NCBI GenBank assembly: GCA_963735495.1
Contig: CAVTLG010000005.1
Span: forward strand, 1-64,000
Reading direction: 5' to 3'
Source of the DNA: CAVTLG01 sp963735495
GTDB taxonomy: Bacteria; Chloroflexota; Ktedonobacteria; Ktedonobacterales; Ktedonobacteraceae
Length of the DNA stretch: 64,000 nucleotides
Shown: positions 27,875 through 35,367 of the stretch, one piece after another
Numbering within the stretch: position 1 is the stretch's first letter
Layout of the letters: each line of letters opens with the position of its first letter
Notes under the pieces: model-generated
Seen by the model: only the letters and a program-made list of their open reading frames with translations
Told to the model about the DNA's origin: nothing
Database searches by the model: none
Translations under genes and position numbers: made by a program

Positions 27875-28248
27875 ACGTTTCTCCTCAAGATTATAAAGTC
27901 ACAAGACTTTCCACTAAGAGACTCCACGGGAAAGGTGATTGAGTAATCTTCTACATTATTTTGACAGATAAGACTGGCACCATAAAAACAGTATACCGCA
28001 ATGGTTAATGAAAAACGCTGAAATTATTAAGCGAATGCAAAGAGCAGGTTAAAATTATGCAAGTATGAAATCAGGCTGGATAAGCACATGCACTACAACC
28101 ACCTATTACTCTTGTTGACAGCGTCCTCTTCCCTATCGTATAGTTAATTCAACAACGTTGATCCAGATATCGATTTTATATACAAATACAGCATTAATAC
28201 TATAGATTATGCGTAAAATGCTTCCAGAGCATATTGAGGGAGGTTAAG
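27875..28248. other. Intergenic region, AT-rich
   Basis: About 370 bp. It holds a likely promoter at 28115-28144 for the downstream thioredoxin-like gene. TTGACA also occurs at 27961-27966 without a good -10. No trace of the lost front part of the phosphatase gene was recognised. Confidence 0.5.
28115..28144 (+). promoter_or_regulatory. Sigma-70-type promoter
   Basis: TTGACA (28115-28120), 18-bp spacer, TATAGT (28139-28144), about 105 bp upstream of the thioredoxin-like gene. Confidence 0.6.
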
Positions 28249-28599
28249 ATGCCAAAAGTCGAGTTTTTCTACTGGGCCGAGTGTCCCAGTCATGAGCGCG
28301 CCTTAGCCATCCTGCGCGAAACAATGGCCGAGCAGAACATCCAGGCACCCGTGGAGATTATCGAGATCAAAAGCGAAGCCGAAGCAGAACACTATCAATT
28401 TTATGGATCTCCAACGATTCGCGTTGATGGCACGGATATTGCTCCATTGCTTGAAGATACAGCCCAATTCAGCCTTACTTGCCGGGCCTATCGGCGCGCA
28501 GATGGACGTATCTCTCCACTCCCGCCACGTGAGTTGCTTGTAGCAGCTTTTCAGAGCGACTCTCTATCCTTGCCGGAGAAACGCCGGGAAATCGGGTAG
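28249..28599 (+). CDS. Thioredoxin-like small protein with repeat-derived C-terminus
   Basis: About 116 residues with a thioredoxin-like pattern (VEFFYWAECPSHERALAIL, then FYGSPTIRVDGTDI with the cis-Pro loop). The usual CxxC is CPSH, so only one active-site Cys remains. The family resembles small DUF2703-like or alkylmercury-lyase-neighbour redox proteins; function is unknown. Start ATG at 28249 has GGGAGG upstream. From 28561 the gene runs into a palindromic repeat: the last dozen residues (SLSLPEKRREIG) and the TAG stop are encoded by repeat DNA, so the native C-terminus has been replaced. Confidence 0.65.
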   Translation: MPKVEFFYWAECPSHERALAILRETMAEQNIQAPVEIIEIKSEAEAEHYQFYGSPTIRVDGTDIAPLLEDTAQFSLTCRAYRRADGRISPLPPRELLVAAFQSDSLSLPEKRREIG

Positions 28600-28640
28600 G
28601 GGCGTGTCCTTGCGACAGCCCTGGGGGCGCACGCAAGGTG
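28561..28640. repeat. Palindromic repeat, left part (split by the IS4 element)
   Basis: Core GGGTAGGGGCG starts at 28594; the outer flank from 28561 matches the flank of the copy at 53491-53524. It ends with ACGCAAGGTG (28631-28640), which is duplicated after the IS element at 30133-30142. Joining 28640 to 30143 restores a complete palindrome ending CGCCCCTACCC at 30154. Confidence 0.85.
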
Positions 28641-30132
28641 CACCTACTCCAACTAATTCAAGAAAGGGGTTGCAAAAACGAAAAAAAGAGAGGACAATCT
28701 TTTTCAAAAAGAATAGTTTGAAAGAGAAAAAGGAGACCTCTCTATGCCGTATGATACCCCAGGACAGCGAGAATTGCCATTAATAGAGAAGCCGATAGAG
28801 TTGATGGAAACGATGATGATGCAAGCTATCGAGCAGCCGCAGGAAAGAGCCGTGCTCAAAAAGCCAGGACGGCCAGCACGGATGAGCAATCATCTCTTGG
28901 CAGCAGGCATCCTGTGGTGTTTGCTGCATGGATGGGTCTCCCAATGGGACTTGTGGCGACGGATCAGCGTCTTTGGGGTGGGCAACCTGACTCCGGTTCC
29001 GGTGTGTGATCAGGCGATTTACAACCGACTGGGCAAGCAGGGAACGGAGGTGATGCAGCGGCTCTGTGCTCAGATCAGTCGATGGTTGTGGCAGTGGATG
29101 GCTCCTTATGAAGAGCGTCAGTTGGCTCCTTTTGCCACACGGATTTATGCGCTCGATGAAAGTACCATGCGAGCCGTCAAACGCTGGCTTGAGGAACTGC
29201 GTGATGTCCCTCTAGGAGATCTCGCCTTATTGGCAGGACGGCTGGTTGGGCTCTTTGACCTTCGTCGGCAACAGTGGGTGCGCATCGACTGGCTTCCCGA
29301 TGCGATTGCCAATTGTCAGGCGCACGCCCAAGACATGCTGAGCACGGTGGAAGCGGGAGCCCTGTTGCTCTTTGACTTGGGGTATTACAATTTTGAGTGG
29401 TTTGATAGCTTGACGCAACGAGGGATCTGGTGGGTAGCACGTCTGAGAAGCAATGGGTCCTACGTCATCGAGCATTGCCTGGTGCAGCGTGATGGCTACT
29501 TTGAGGCTCTGATTTTTCTGGGAGCGTACCGTGCGGATCGGACGGCCTATCTGATGCGACTGGTGCGCGTGCGCTATCGGGGACAATGGTACAGCTACAT
29601 CAGCAACGTCACCGATCCGTGCCAATTGAGTGGGGCGCAGATCGTGGCGTTGTATGCACGCCGCTGGGATATTGAGCTCGGCTTCCGCCTCTTGAAAGAT
29701 CACTTGGGACTCAACTTGCTCTGGAGTGCGAAGATGCAGGTCATTGGAGCCCAACTCTGGGCCACCGTGATCCTGGCTCAGCTCTTGCATGCCTTGCAGG
29801 TCCAGGTGGCCGTCGAGTCTGGGGTGGAGACCTTTGATGTCTCAGTGGAGTTGCTCTGGCGCTATCTGCCCGCATTGTCCCAACTTTCGGCCAAGCAAGC
29901 CACCCCCTTGCTTGAAGTCATCAAGCAGGTCGGAGTCGCTCTCAAGCTGATCCGACCTAGTACGCGCATCCGGCGAGAGGTTCCCGACATTGACTGGCAA
30001 GAGATGACTCCTCTTCCCGTCGATCTGGTCTGGATACGAGAACCTCGGTATGCCCATAAAACCAATGAGACCCGTTCTCGTACGTCTAAAAAGGCCAAAC
30101 AGGAGCCTGGGGTCATTTAGTTGGAGTAGGTG
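28641..30132 (+). mobile_element. Complete IS4-family insertion sequence
   Basis: A 1492-bp element with 16-bp perfect terminal inverted repeats (CACCTACTCCAACTAA at 28641-28656 and its complement at 30117-30132). A 10-bp target duplication, ACGCAAGGTG, lies on both sides (28631-28640 and 30133-30142). It carries one transposase gene whose stop codon falls inside the right terminal repeat. It inserted into a GGTAGGGGCG-type palindrome. The intact ends, duplication and open frame indicate a recent, probably active copy. Confidence 0.92.
28744..30120 (+). CDS. IS4 family DDE transposase
   Basis: A 458-residue transposase. The IS4 signature Y-x2-R-x3-E-x6-K is complete in YARRWDIELGFRLLKDHLGL (catalytic Glu). 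The first catalytic Asp lies in YALDESTMRAV and the second in LLFDLGYYNFEWFDSL. The N-terminal region (MSNHLLAAGILWCLLHGWVS) is the helical DNA-binding part. Start ATG follows AAAAAGGAGACC; stop TAG at 30118-30120 lies in the right terminal repeat. Apparently intact. Confidence 0.92.
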   Translation: MPYDTPGQRELPLIEKPIELMETMMMQAIEQPQERAVLKKPGRPARMSNHLLAAGILWCLLHGWVSQWDLWRRISVFGVGNLTPVPVCDQAIYNRLGKQGTEVMQRLCAQISRWLWQWMAPYEERQLAPFATRIYALDESTMRAVKRWLEELRDVPLGDLALLAGRLVGLFDLRRQQWVRIDWLPDAIANCQAHAQDMLSTVEAGALLLFDLGYYNFEWFDSLTQRGIWWVARLRSNGSYVIEHCLVQRDGYFEALIFLGAYRADRTAYLMRLVRVRYRGQWYSYISNVTDPCQLSGAQIVALYARRWDIELGFRLLKDHLGLNLLWSAKMQVIGAQLWATVILAQLLHALQVQVAVESGVETFDVSVELLWRYLPALSQLSAKQATPLLEVIKQVGVALKLIRPSTRIRREVPDIDWQEMTPLPVDLVWIREPRYAHKTNETRSRTSKKAKQEPGVI

Positions 30133-30172
30133 ACGCAAGGTGACGCCCCTACCCGATTTCCCCTCATGGACA
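30133..30172. repeat. Palindromic repeat, right part, with target duplication
   Basis: Begins with the duplicated ACGCAAGGTG, continues to CGCCCCTACCC (to 30154), and its outer flank (TTTCCCCTCATGGAC) matches the flank after the copy at 53521-53587. Confidence 0.8.
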
Positions 30173-30307
30173 GGTGTTACATTATCGTTAAGTAACATAA
30201 CAAATAACAGACGATGCATATTTTACCATAACAGATAGCAAATAATGCTACTATTGATTTTACACGCTTAGCTACGTATGGACAACAGAAGAAGGAGATA
30301 GTATCTA

Positions 30308-30847
30308 ATGGCGAACGTTCTGAGAGGCGATACGCTTATTGACTTCACATTGCCAGCAACCGATGGCACAACCTACCATGCCAGTGAGGTTGCGCAACGC
30401 TCAAAGGCGCTTGTAGTGGTCTTTACGTGCAACCATTGCCCTTATGCGCGGGCATGGGAGGACAGAATCAATCAGCTCGCCCGCGATTACGCTGTACAGG
30501 GTGTCCATCTGCTCGTGATCAATGCCAACGACGCAGCACGTTATCCAAGCGATAGTGTTGAGCAGATGATTAAGCGGGCAGCCGAGAAACAATTCGCATT
30601 TCCCTACTTGCACGATGATAGTCAGGAAGTTGCTCACGCATACGGAGCGGAACGTACTCCCGAGCTCTTCATCTTTGACGCTGCTGGTAAGCTACGCTAT
30701 CATGGTGCTCCCGATGATAACTACGAAGAGGAGCAAGCCGTCCAGCACCACTACGCACGAGAAGCCCTTGACGCTATTATCGCAGATAAGGAAGTGGTCA
30801 TTTCTGAAACAAAGCCCGTTGGCTGCACCATTAAATGGAAGGCATAA
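30308..30847 (+). CDS. Thioredoxin-fold redoxin (AhpC/TSA/TlpA-like)
   Basis: A 179-residue protein with a peroxiredoxin/TlpA-like fold. VVVFTCNHCPYARAWEDRIN carries a CNHC active site, AERTPELFIFDAAGKLRYHG supplies the cis-Pro strand, and the family's end TKPVGCTIKWK is present with its conserved Cys. No signal peptide, so cytoplasmic. It is expected to be a thiol-disulfide reductase or peroxidase-like protein. The start has GAAGGAGATAG upstream. A strong terminator follows. It opens the redox/copper-related stretch 30.3-33.9 kb. Confidence 0.82.
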   Translation: MANVLRGDTLIDFTLPATDGTTYHASEVAQRSKALVVVFTCNHCPYARAWEDRINQLARDYAVQGVHLLVINANDAARYPSDSVEQMIKRAAEKQFAFPYLHDDSQEVAHAYGAERTPELFIFDAAGKLRYHGAPDDNYEEEQAVQHHYAREALDAIIADKEVVISETKPVGCTIKWKA

Positions 30848-30874
30848 CAAAGCGCTCGCTTAGAGGGAAATGCT

Positions 30875-30914
30875 ATGCAGCAACCAGGGAGATTTGCCCT
30901 GGCTGCTGCATTTT
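30875..30914 (+). terminator. Rho-independent terminator after the redoxin gene
   Basis: A 15-bp stem with one mismatch (30875-30889 with 30897-30911, loop about 7) followed by TTTT, 28 bases after the stop. Confidence 0.8.
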
Positions 30915-30953
30915 CGACTTACGATGCTATGGGTACAGGCTCGACAGAATGCG

Positions 30954-31517
30954 TTATTGCAGGCCGTCAAAAGTTGTACGCAGAGCCATCGGACCATCAT
31001 ACGTCCACTCAGGCAGATAGTCAGATAGGCGCTCAGGGTCCTGACGCAGCAAAAGCATGGTATCGTGCGCGAAAGAGACATGCAGCCGAGGATACTCTCC
31101 CTGCGCACGATACTGCATAGGGACCAGGTAAACAGCCCGTTGCCTGTTCGGCAATGACCTCACCTCCGCTGGCATGCTAGCCAATTGCTCCTCAAATCCA
31201 GCTAGGAGCGCGGCTACCTGCTGCTGAGTTGCGCTGCTATCGACGAGAATCACTTCCTGCCAATCATCAGTGATCCCTGCTCGCAGAGGCTGAGAGAGAC
31301 TGAGCAACAGCCGCTGAGCAATATCGACGCCACGAATCTCTCCCGCGCGGAAGTAGTAGCCACTGACACGCCAGAATGGGTAGTTTGTGGGATTCAAGCT
31401 ATCCTCACTCCCACAGTTACACGGGTTACAGTCACAAGGATCGCACGAACAGGACGAGCCACGAGCACCAAAGGTTTCACCTTTGACTTTGTACCGGAGT
31501 TTTATTGACGCGCTCAT
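30954..31517 (-). CDS. Protein with dense Cys cluster, DUF1326-like
   Basis: A 187-residue protein. Near the N-terminus a compact run CSCDPCDCNPCNCG places seven Cys in 13 residues, an obvious soft-metal site. The rest (FWRVSGYYFRAGEIRGVDIA, LRAGITDDWQEVILVDSSAT, LHVSFAHDTMLL) resembles the DUF1326 family, whose members usually carry a shorter Cys motif. No signal peptide or membrane segment, so cytoplasmic. It is close to an HMA-type copper chaperone and a cupredoxin, which makes copper or another thiophilic metal a reasonable guess. Function is not established. Confidence 0.6.
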   Translation of the reverse strand: MSASIKLRYKVKGETFGARGSSCSCDPCDCNPCNCGSEDSLNPTNYPFWRVSGYYFRAGEIRGVDIAQRLLLSLSQPLRAGITDDWQEVILVDSSATQQQVAALLAGFEEQLASMPAEVRSLPNRQRAVYLVPMQYRAQGEYPRLHVSFAHDTMLLLRQDPERLSDYLPEWTYDGPMALRTTFDGLQ

Positions 31518-31700
31518 CGTCTTTATACTGCCTTTCTGCTCAGTGGATCACGCTCATACACAAATAAAAGCAAGTTCCTACGAGCAAGGAGATGATGGAA
31601 TTGTCCATCCTGAAACACACAAAAATCGTGTTCGTTTCCACTTTACGACGACAACCTACAAGAGCATCTCACCTCACCCCCACATACAACCACCCTTATG

Positions 31701-31943
31701 TTAAACCTCCTCCCGACTTGAAACAGAGGCATTATCGGCGACAGGATATTTTGCATCAGCCAGTGTCTTCTTGATCGTTTCCCATGGCGTCTGCTGCGGA
31801 ATATAACGCAGATGAACCATCTTTGTAGACACATCAGTCTCCATGATCTCCACTCCGGGCAACGTCTGGAGGGCATTGCGCACATTTTTGACACACCCTC
31901 CGCAATTAATACGCGGAATCGATAGGACTCTATCTTCTGTCAT
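31701..31943 (-). CDS. Heavy-metal-associated (HMA) domain copper chaperone
   Basis: An 80-residue single-domain protein: VLSIPRINCGGCVKNVRNAL has the metal-binding CxxC, then LPGVEIMETDVSTKMVHL, the ferredoxin-like layout of CopZ/Atx1 proteins. It would carry Cu(I) to a P-type ATPase or regulator; no such ATPase is in the window. It is 184 bp from the Cys-cluster gene in the same direction. The last ten residues look like a tail. Confidence 0.85.
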   Translation of the reverse strand: MTEDRVLSIPRINCGGCVKNVRNALQTLPGVEIMETDVSTKMVHLRYIPQQTPWETIKKTLADAKYPVADNASVSSREEV

Positions 31944-32380
31944 AGTTAACTACATTGCTTCCTTTTCTACAGTTTTCTGGTGCAGAACAACGGTCTTCTA
32001 CACAATTTCTACTCTGCTTTTAGTATACACCACCATCATTACGGCATAGCAAGATAGCTTTTTTTCGGCCTCCGTCCATGAGAGGAAACCGAGTAGGATC
32101 GTCACCCATAGGCACTGCTGAGTTTCATCGGCAAACGGGTAGGGGCGTCACCTCGCGTGCGTCCCGGGAAAGCCAAACACAGCAAGTGTTATATATTGAA
32201 TGCGTAAAGTGGGTCTTTTTGCATTCAAAACGGTTCTTTTAGAGCATACACTGAAGGATTTAAAATCTCTATGCGTATAAATGCCTATTTTTTACCTTAG
32301 GGGTTGCATTTCCAGTCATAGAGACCCATATCGGGATTATGTCCAACTGGAGCAAATCCGCAATATGCCCTGATCGCTCA
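31944..32380. repeat. Intergenic region with half-copies of the palindromic repeat
   Basis: About 437 bp between the chaperone and cupredoxin genes. It contains a left-half copy GGGTAGGGGCGTCACC... at 32137-32168 and a decayed copy around 32084-32107. The remainder is AT-rich with no gene recognised. Confidence 0.6.
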
Positions 32381-32797
32381 CTAAGCCTGCCTTACTATCA
32401 CCCTGGCATTCATGTTCGGGTGAAACTCGCACGTGTAGAGATAGGTTCCAGGCGCACTGAATACATAACTCCAGGATTTGCCTGAAGCCAGTATACCGCT
32501 GTTGAAACCATGCAGCGTAGCGGATGCATGTTGCCCCTCAGTTACCGTGTGTGCCATCGGATCATGATTCACCCAGGTAATTTTGCTGCCACTCGTCACC
32601 ACGATGATGTTCGGATGATATTCCTGGTTGGAGATAGTGATAGTCACATTGCCACTATGAACGGGGAGGCTGGCTATATTTGTGCCAGTTGCATTGCCAA
32701 CATGCGCATCAACAAGCACAATACCCACTCTAAAAAGTACCACCACACCGACTATAAGTAATATCTCAAGCCATCTACGACGACTTATGCTTTTCAT
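32381..32797 (-). CDS. Membrane-anchored cupredoxin (plastocyanin-like)
   Basis: A 138-residue protein with an N-terminal membrane anchor or uncleaved signal (WLEILLIVGVVVLFRVGIVL) and a blue-copper fold outside. The type 1 copper ligands are visible: His in DPMAHTV, then Cys, His and Met in YTCEFHPNM. It would be a small electron carrier or copper-binding protein on the outer face of the membrane. It lies beside the duplicated membrane-protein gene and HMA chaperone, suggesting a copper-related set. Confidence 0.85.
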   Translation of the reverse strand: MKSISRRRWLEILLIVGVVVLFRVGIVLVDAHVGNATGTNIASLPVHSGNVTITISNQEYHPNIIVVTSGSKITWVNHDPMAHTVTEGQHASATLHGFNSGILASGKSWSYVFSAPGTYLYTCEFHPNMNARVIVRQA

Positions 32798-32837
32798 ATA
32801 TTATCCCCATGTGATCTTCTATACACCAATACTGAAA

Positions 32838-32880
32838 GGGGATGTATATGGATAGCTTATGGCTTTCCATATACATCCCA
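32838..32880 (-). terminator. Hairpin after the duplicated membrane-protein gene
   Basis: A perfect 14-bp stem (32839-32852 with 32866-32879) lies downstream of the minus-strand gene ending at 32949 and is followed on that strand by CTTTCAG, a weak T-stretch. Confidence 0.5.
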
Positions 32881-32948
32881 TCAAGATGTTTCAGTACGCA
32901 CTTGAATTGGACGCAAAACCAGCAACCTTGCTCAAACACGTTCTCAGG

Positions 32949-33926
32949 CTACACTGGTTGTGGTGAACTCTGTGGCTGTTGTTTTGCCCCGTCGGCTGGC
33001 TGCTCCTGTGTCGCCTGTGCCAGCAGCGCCTTCTTCGGCCAGCAAGCAAGCGCCATGACAATCAGTAATAAGCCCGAATTGAAATCGGTGGCCATACCTG
33101 TGAAAATCATCCCAAAGGCTTGAGCGCCCCACCAGATGATAGCGCTCACCACAATGGAGACAATCAAGAAGGAGCGCAGACGCTCTTCTTTGGCAAATGC
33201 CACGCCAGCACCCAGCGCGAGACACACGACGATCAGCACAATATTCAAGGGAATTTCAATATTGGCGGTAATCGCTGAAAGTCTATTCAGGAGAGGATCG
33301 ATGAGCCAGATGTCGAGTCCTCCCTGACCAGTCATGCCGCTAATCGCCTGCGAGATCTGGCCTGCCTGCCACCAGTGGGGTTGCAGTTGCAGCAAGGCCA
33401 TAAAGAACCAGAAACCCGCTAGCGCCCAACGGAATTGTACCTGTGAGAGCAGTGTACGAGGCTCAGCATTCGCCGCTGCATCTTTGCTTATAGCAGGCGA
33501 TGATTGTCGCGGATAGACAAGCAAGCCCAGCAGTGGATAGAGCAGAACAGCACCAGGAGCACCTGTGAGGATACCGGCCTGACCGGTGAACAACATACTC
33601 ATACCCTCGCCAGCGAACCAGACGATCAACGCCCACACAAAGGACGCGATCACCGTCTCTTTCACCCAGCGTCCCGAGAGGAAGAGCAGACCAAGGATAA
33701 TCTGCACCACCGCGATGAGCAGGTTCACTATAATGAGATTTTGCGTGGTCACGGCGATGACCCAATGCAGAATGGCCGCCACAAACCCCGGCTGGGCATT
33801 TACTGTTGGGACCATCACTCCATTCACCATATTCATAGTGAACATCTGCGGCTGTAGCTGCAACAGCCCATCAAAGAGCCACAACGCACCAAGAATCTGA
33901 CATAACCGCTTCTGTGTGAGTAGCAT
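32949..33926 (-). CDS. Eight-segment membrane protein with internal duplication
   Basis: A 325-residue membrane protein made of two related halves. Each half starts with a similar helix and motif (ALWLFDGLLQLQPQMF about residue 14; FWFFMALLQLQPHWW about residue 172), continues with a small hydrophilic segment, and ends with a W-rich pair of helices and a pattern like GMSMLFTGQAGI / AFGMIFTGMATD. The C-terminal 25 residues are a Gln/Pro-rich tail. The family is not recognised. Position next to a cupredoxin suggests a membrane partner, perhaps in electron or copper handling; this is inference from context. Confidence 0.65.
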   Translation of the reverse strand: MLLTQKRLCQILGALWLFDGLLQLQPQMFTMNMVNGVMVPTVNAQPGFVAAILHWVIAVTTQNLIIVNLLIAVVQIILGLLFLSGRWVKETVIASFVWALIVWFAGEGMSMLFTGQAGILTGAPGAVLLYPLLGLLVYPRQSSPAISKDAAANAEPRTLLSQVQFRWALAGFWFFMALLQLQPHWWQAGQISQAISGMTGQGGLDIWLIDPLLNRLSAITANIEIPLNIVLIVVCLALGAGVAFAKEERLRSFLIVSIVVSAIIWWGAQAFGMIFTGMATDFNSGLLLIVMALACWPKKALLAQATQEQPADGAKQQPQSSPQPV

Positions 33927-34058
33927 AAAGGTGTCTTATCCTTTCCAAACTAATAGTTCTCTATAAAAAGTATAGGATGAAGCACCTACTCTGCCCATTG
34001 GGAGAAGTCTCTAGTTTTTCTGTAAGGTGGAAATAGCAGCCTCTCTTCCCACCTATAC

Positions 34059-34346
34059 TCAGACGCCTTGAATAAGTATGCCATCGGCGGTTGAAGCTTG
34101 AAAACGAATATTGCGTGCCTCTGTATACTCTGGCGAGTCATACCAACGATGAAACTGCGCGGCGTCTTCAAACTCCACAATCACCAGCCGCTCAGGCTTC
34201 CAGGCACCTTCAATGCTCTCACAAGCGCCGCCACGTACCAGGAATTTTCCACCATACTGCTCTAGCGTCGGCGCAACCAGTTTACGATACTCATCATAGA
34301 GGGATGGATTAGTCACTTTAATATCCGAGAGAAAATAAACTGCCAT
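34059..34346 (-). CDS. DUF1330 domain protein
   Basis: A 95-residue dimeric alpha/beta-barrel type protein of DUF1330: MAVYFLSDIKVTNPSLYDEY, then GGKFLVRGG and RLVIVEFEDAAQFHRWYDSP EY-type ending. The start ATG at 34346 is preferred because AGGAAGGAAACC stands before it; the frame begins seven codons earlier without a site. The family is widespread with no established reaction. It stands in a run of small minus-strand genes. Confidence 0.85.
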   Translation of the reverse strand: MAVYFLSDIKVTNPSLYDEYRKLVAPTLEQYGGKFLVRGGACESIEGAWKPERLVIVEFEDAAQFHRWYDSPEYTEARNIRFQASTADGILIQGV

Positions 34347-34466
34347 CACGGTTTCCTTCCTATTCATCTCATATCATGGCCCAGGTGTAGTTCTCAAGTT
34401 TCCGCAGATACAGAGAGGCGTCGCTGGTATTGACGCCTCTCTCTAGCCAAAAAAGTATACGCACGT

Positions 34467-34637
34467 TCAAGCTTCGGCTAACTTGCGCCACACGGTGCCA
34501 CGTCGCTGGTATTCCATAGTTTGCTCGACTGACAGCGCAATGGCAGATCCCCAGTAGCGTTCTAACCTGAGCACCTCAAAAGGAGCAATCGCGTCTAGCT
34601 CATCGAAGCCATCGTAGATAAGAAGCTGTATCTTCAC
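34467..34637 (-). pseudogene. DJ-1/PfpI-like remnant with internal deletion
   Basis: A 56-residue frame starting with GTG behind AAAGGAG. Its first 25 residues (KIQLLIYDGFDELDAIAPFE) are the standard beginning of a DJ-1/PfpI-family protein. It then jumps to RYWGSAIALSVEQTMEY and ends with a short basic tail that looks like the normal C-terminal helix. The middle, including the nucleophile elbow Cys, is missing, so this is an internally deleted, non-functional copy. It lies 43 bases downstream of the DUF427 gene. Confidence 0.6.
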
Positions 34638-34680
34638 CAGTATTACTCCTTTTGGGATGTTACAATTGAGACATTACAAA

Positions 34681-34965
34681 CTACACTTCTATATTTACGC
34701 CATGCCAGAATGCAATATAATCCTTGATCTCCTTCGCTGCGTCCTTGGGCTGCGGATAATACCACGCTGCATCCTGGTTGACCTGTCCATTGACAGCCAC
34801 CGAATAGTAGCTCGCCAGACCTTTCCACGGACACGTCGTATGCGTACTACTCTCCTGCAAGTACTCGCGCTTGACCGCATCAGGCGGAAAATACTGATTG
34901 CCCTCAATCACGATACACTTGTCACTTTCAGCTAACGTTGCACCCTTCCAGGTAGCTTTAGGCAT
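34681..34965 (-). CDS. DUF427 domain protein
   Basis: A 94-residue protein of DUF427: MPKATWKGATLAESDKC, then CPWKGLASYYSVAV and WYYPQPKDAAKEIKDYIAFW, all typical for the family, which has a small beta-tent fold and no established activity. ATG at 34965 has AAGGAG nine bases upstream. The DJ-1 remnant follows in the same direction. Confidence 0.9.
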   Translation of the reverse strand: MPKATWKGATLAESDKCIVIEGNQYFPPDAVKREYLQESSTHTTCPWKGLASYYSVAVNGQVNQDAAWYYPQPKDAAKEIKDYIAFWHGVNIEV

Positions 34966-35185
34966 AATTATCACTCCTTGTTATGTGCTCTATCTCCCTG
35001 CCAATTGGCGCTTATGGCCTTGCCAAACCATGAGCAGGAGACATATAGGGCTTCTCTTTCCCCCTATTCAGATTACAGCGACATTTGACATAATGCAAGC
35101 ACATCAGGATAGCTCGCCACTGAAACGTGGTGCACCTATAGAAGCATGATCTGGATTGGCCTCATTCCTTCCAGGCGTAGGAGCC

Positions 35186-35329
35186 TCATACCCGCGCGCA
35201 TAGATATATCCATGAAATGCAAAGCGGTGAAACATCGAACCCTTTCTCGGTAATCAGTTCAATCATCGCTTCTTGCAAGAATTGATGGGTGCGCCGAATG
35301 CGCAAGTCTGTTTGTTCTTCGTGCGACAT
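35186..35329 (-). pseudogene. TetR family regulator, N-terminal fragment
   Basis: A 47-residue frame starting ATG behind AAAGAGGGA. Its first 35 residues (LRIRRTHQFLQEAMIELITE KGFD) are the first helix and start of the helix-turn-helix of a TetR repressor. It then runs into unrelated residues and stops, so the recognition helix and ligand domain are lost. It is divergent from the P450 gene with only 38 bp between, the classic arrangement for a TetR controlling its neighbour; that control should be gone. Confidence 0.65.
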
Positions 35330-35367
35330 ATTTCCCTCTTTGTTGCATAAGTAACAAGAGACAAGAT

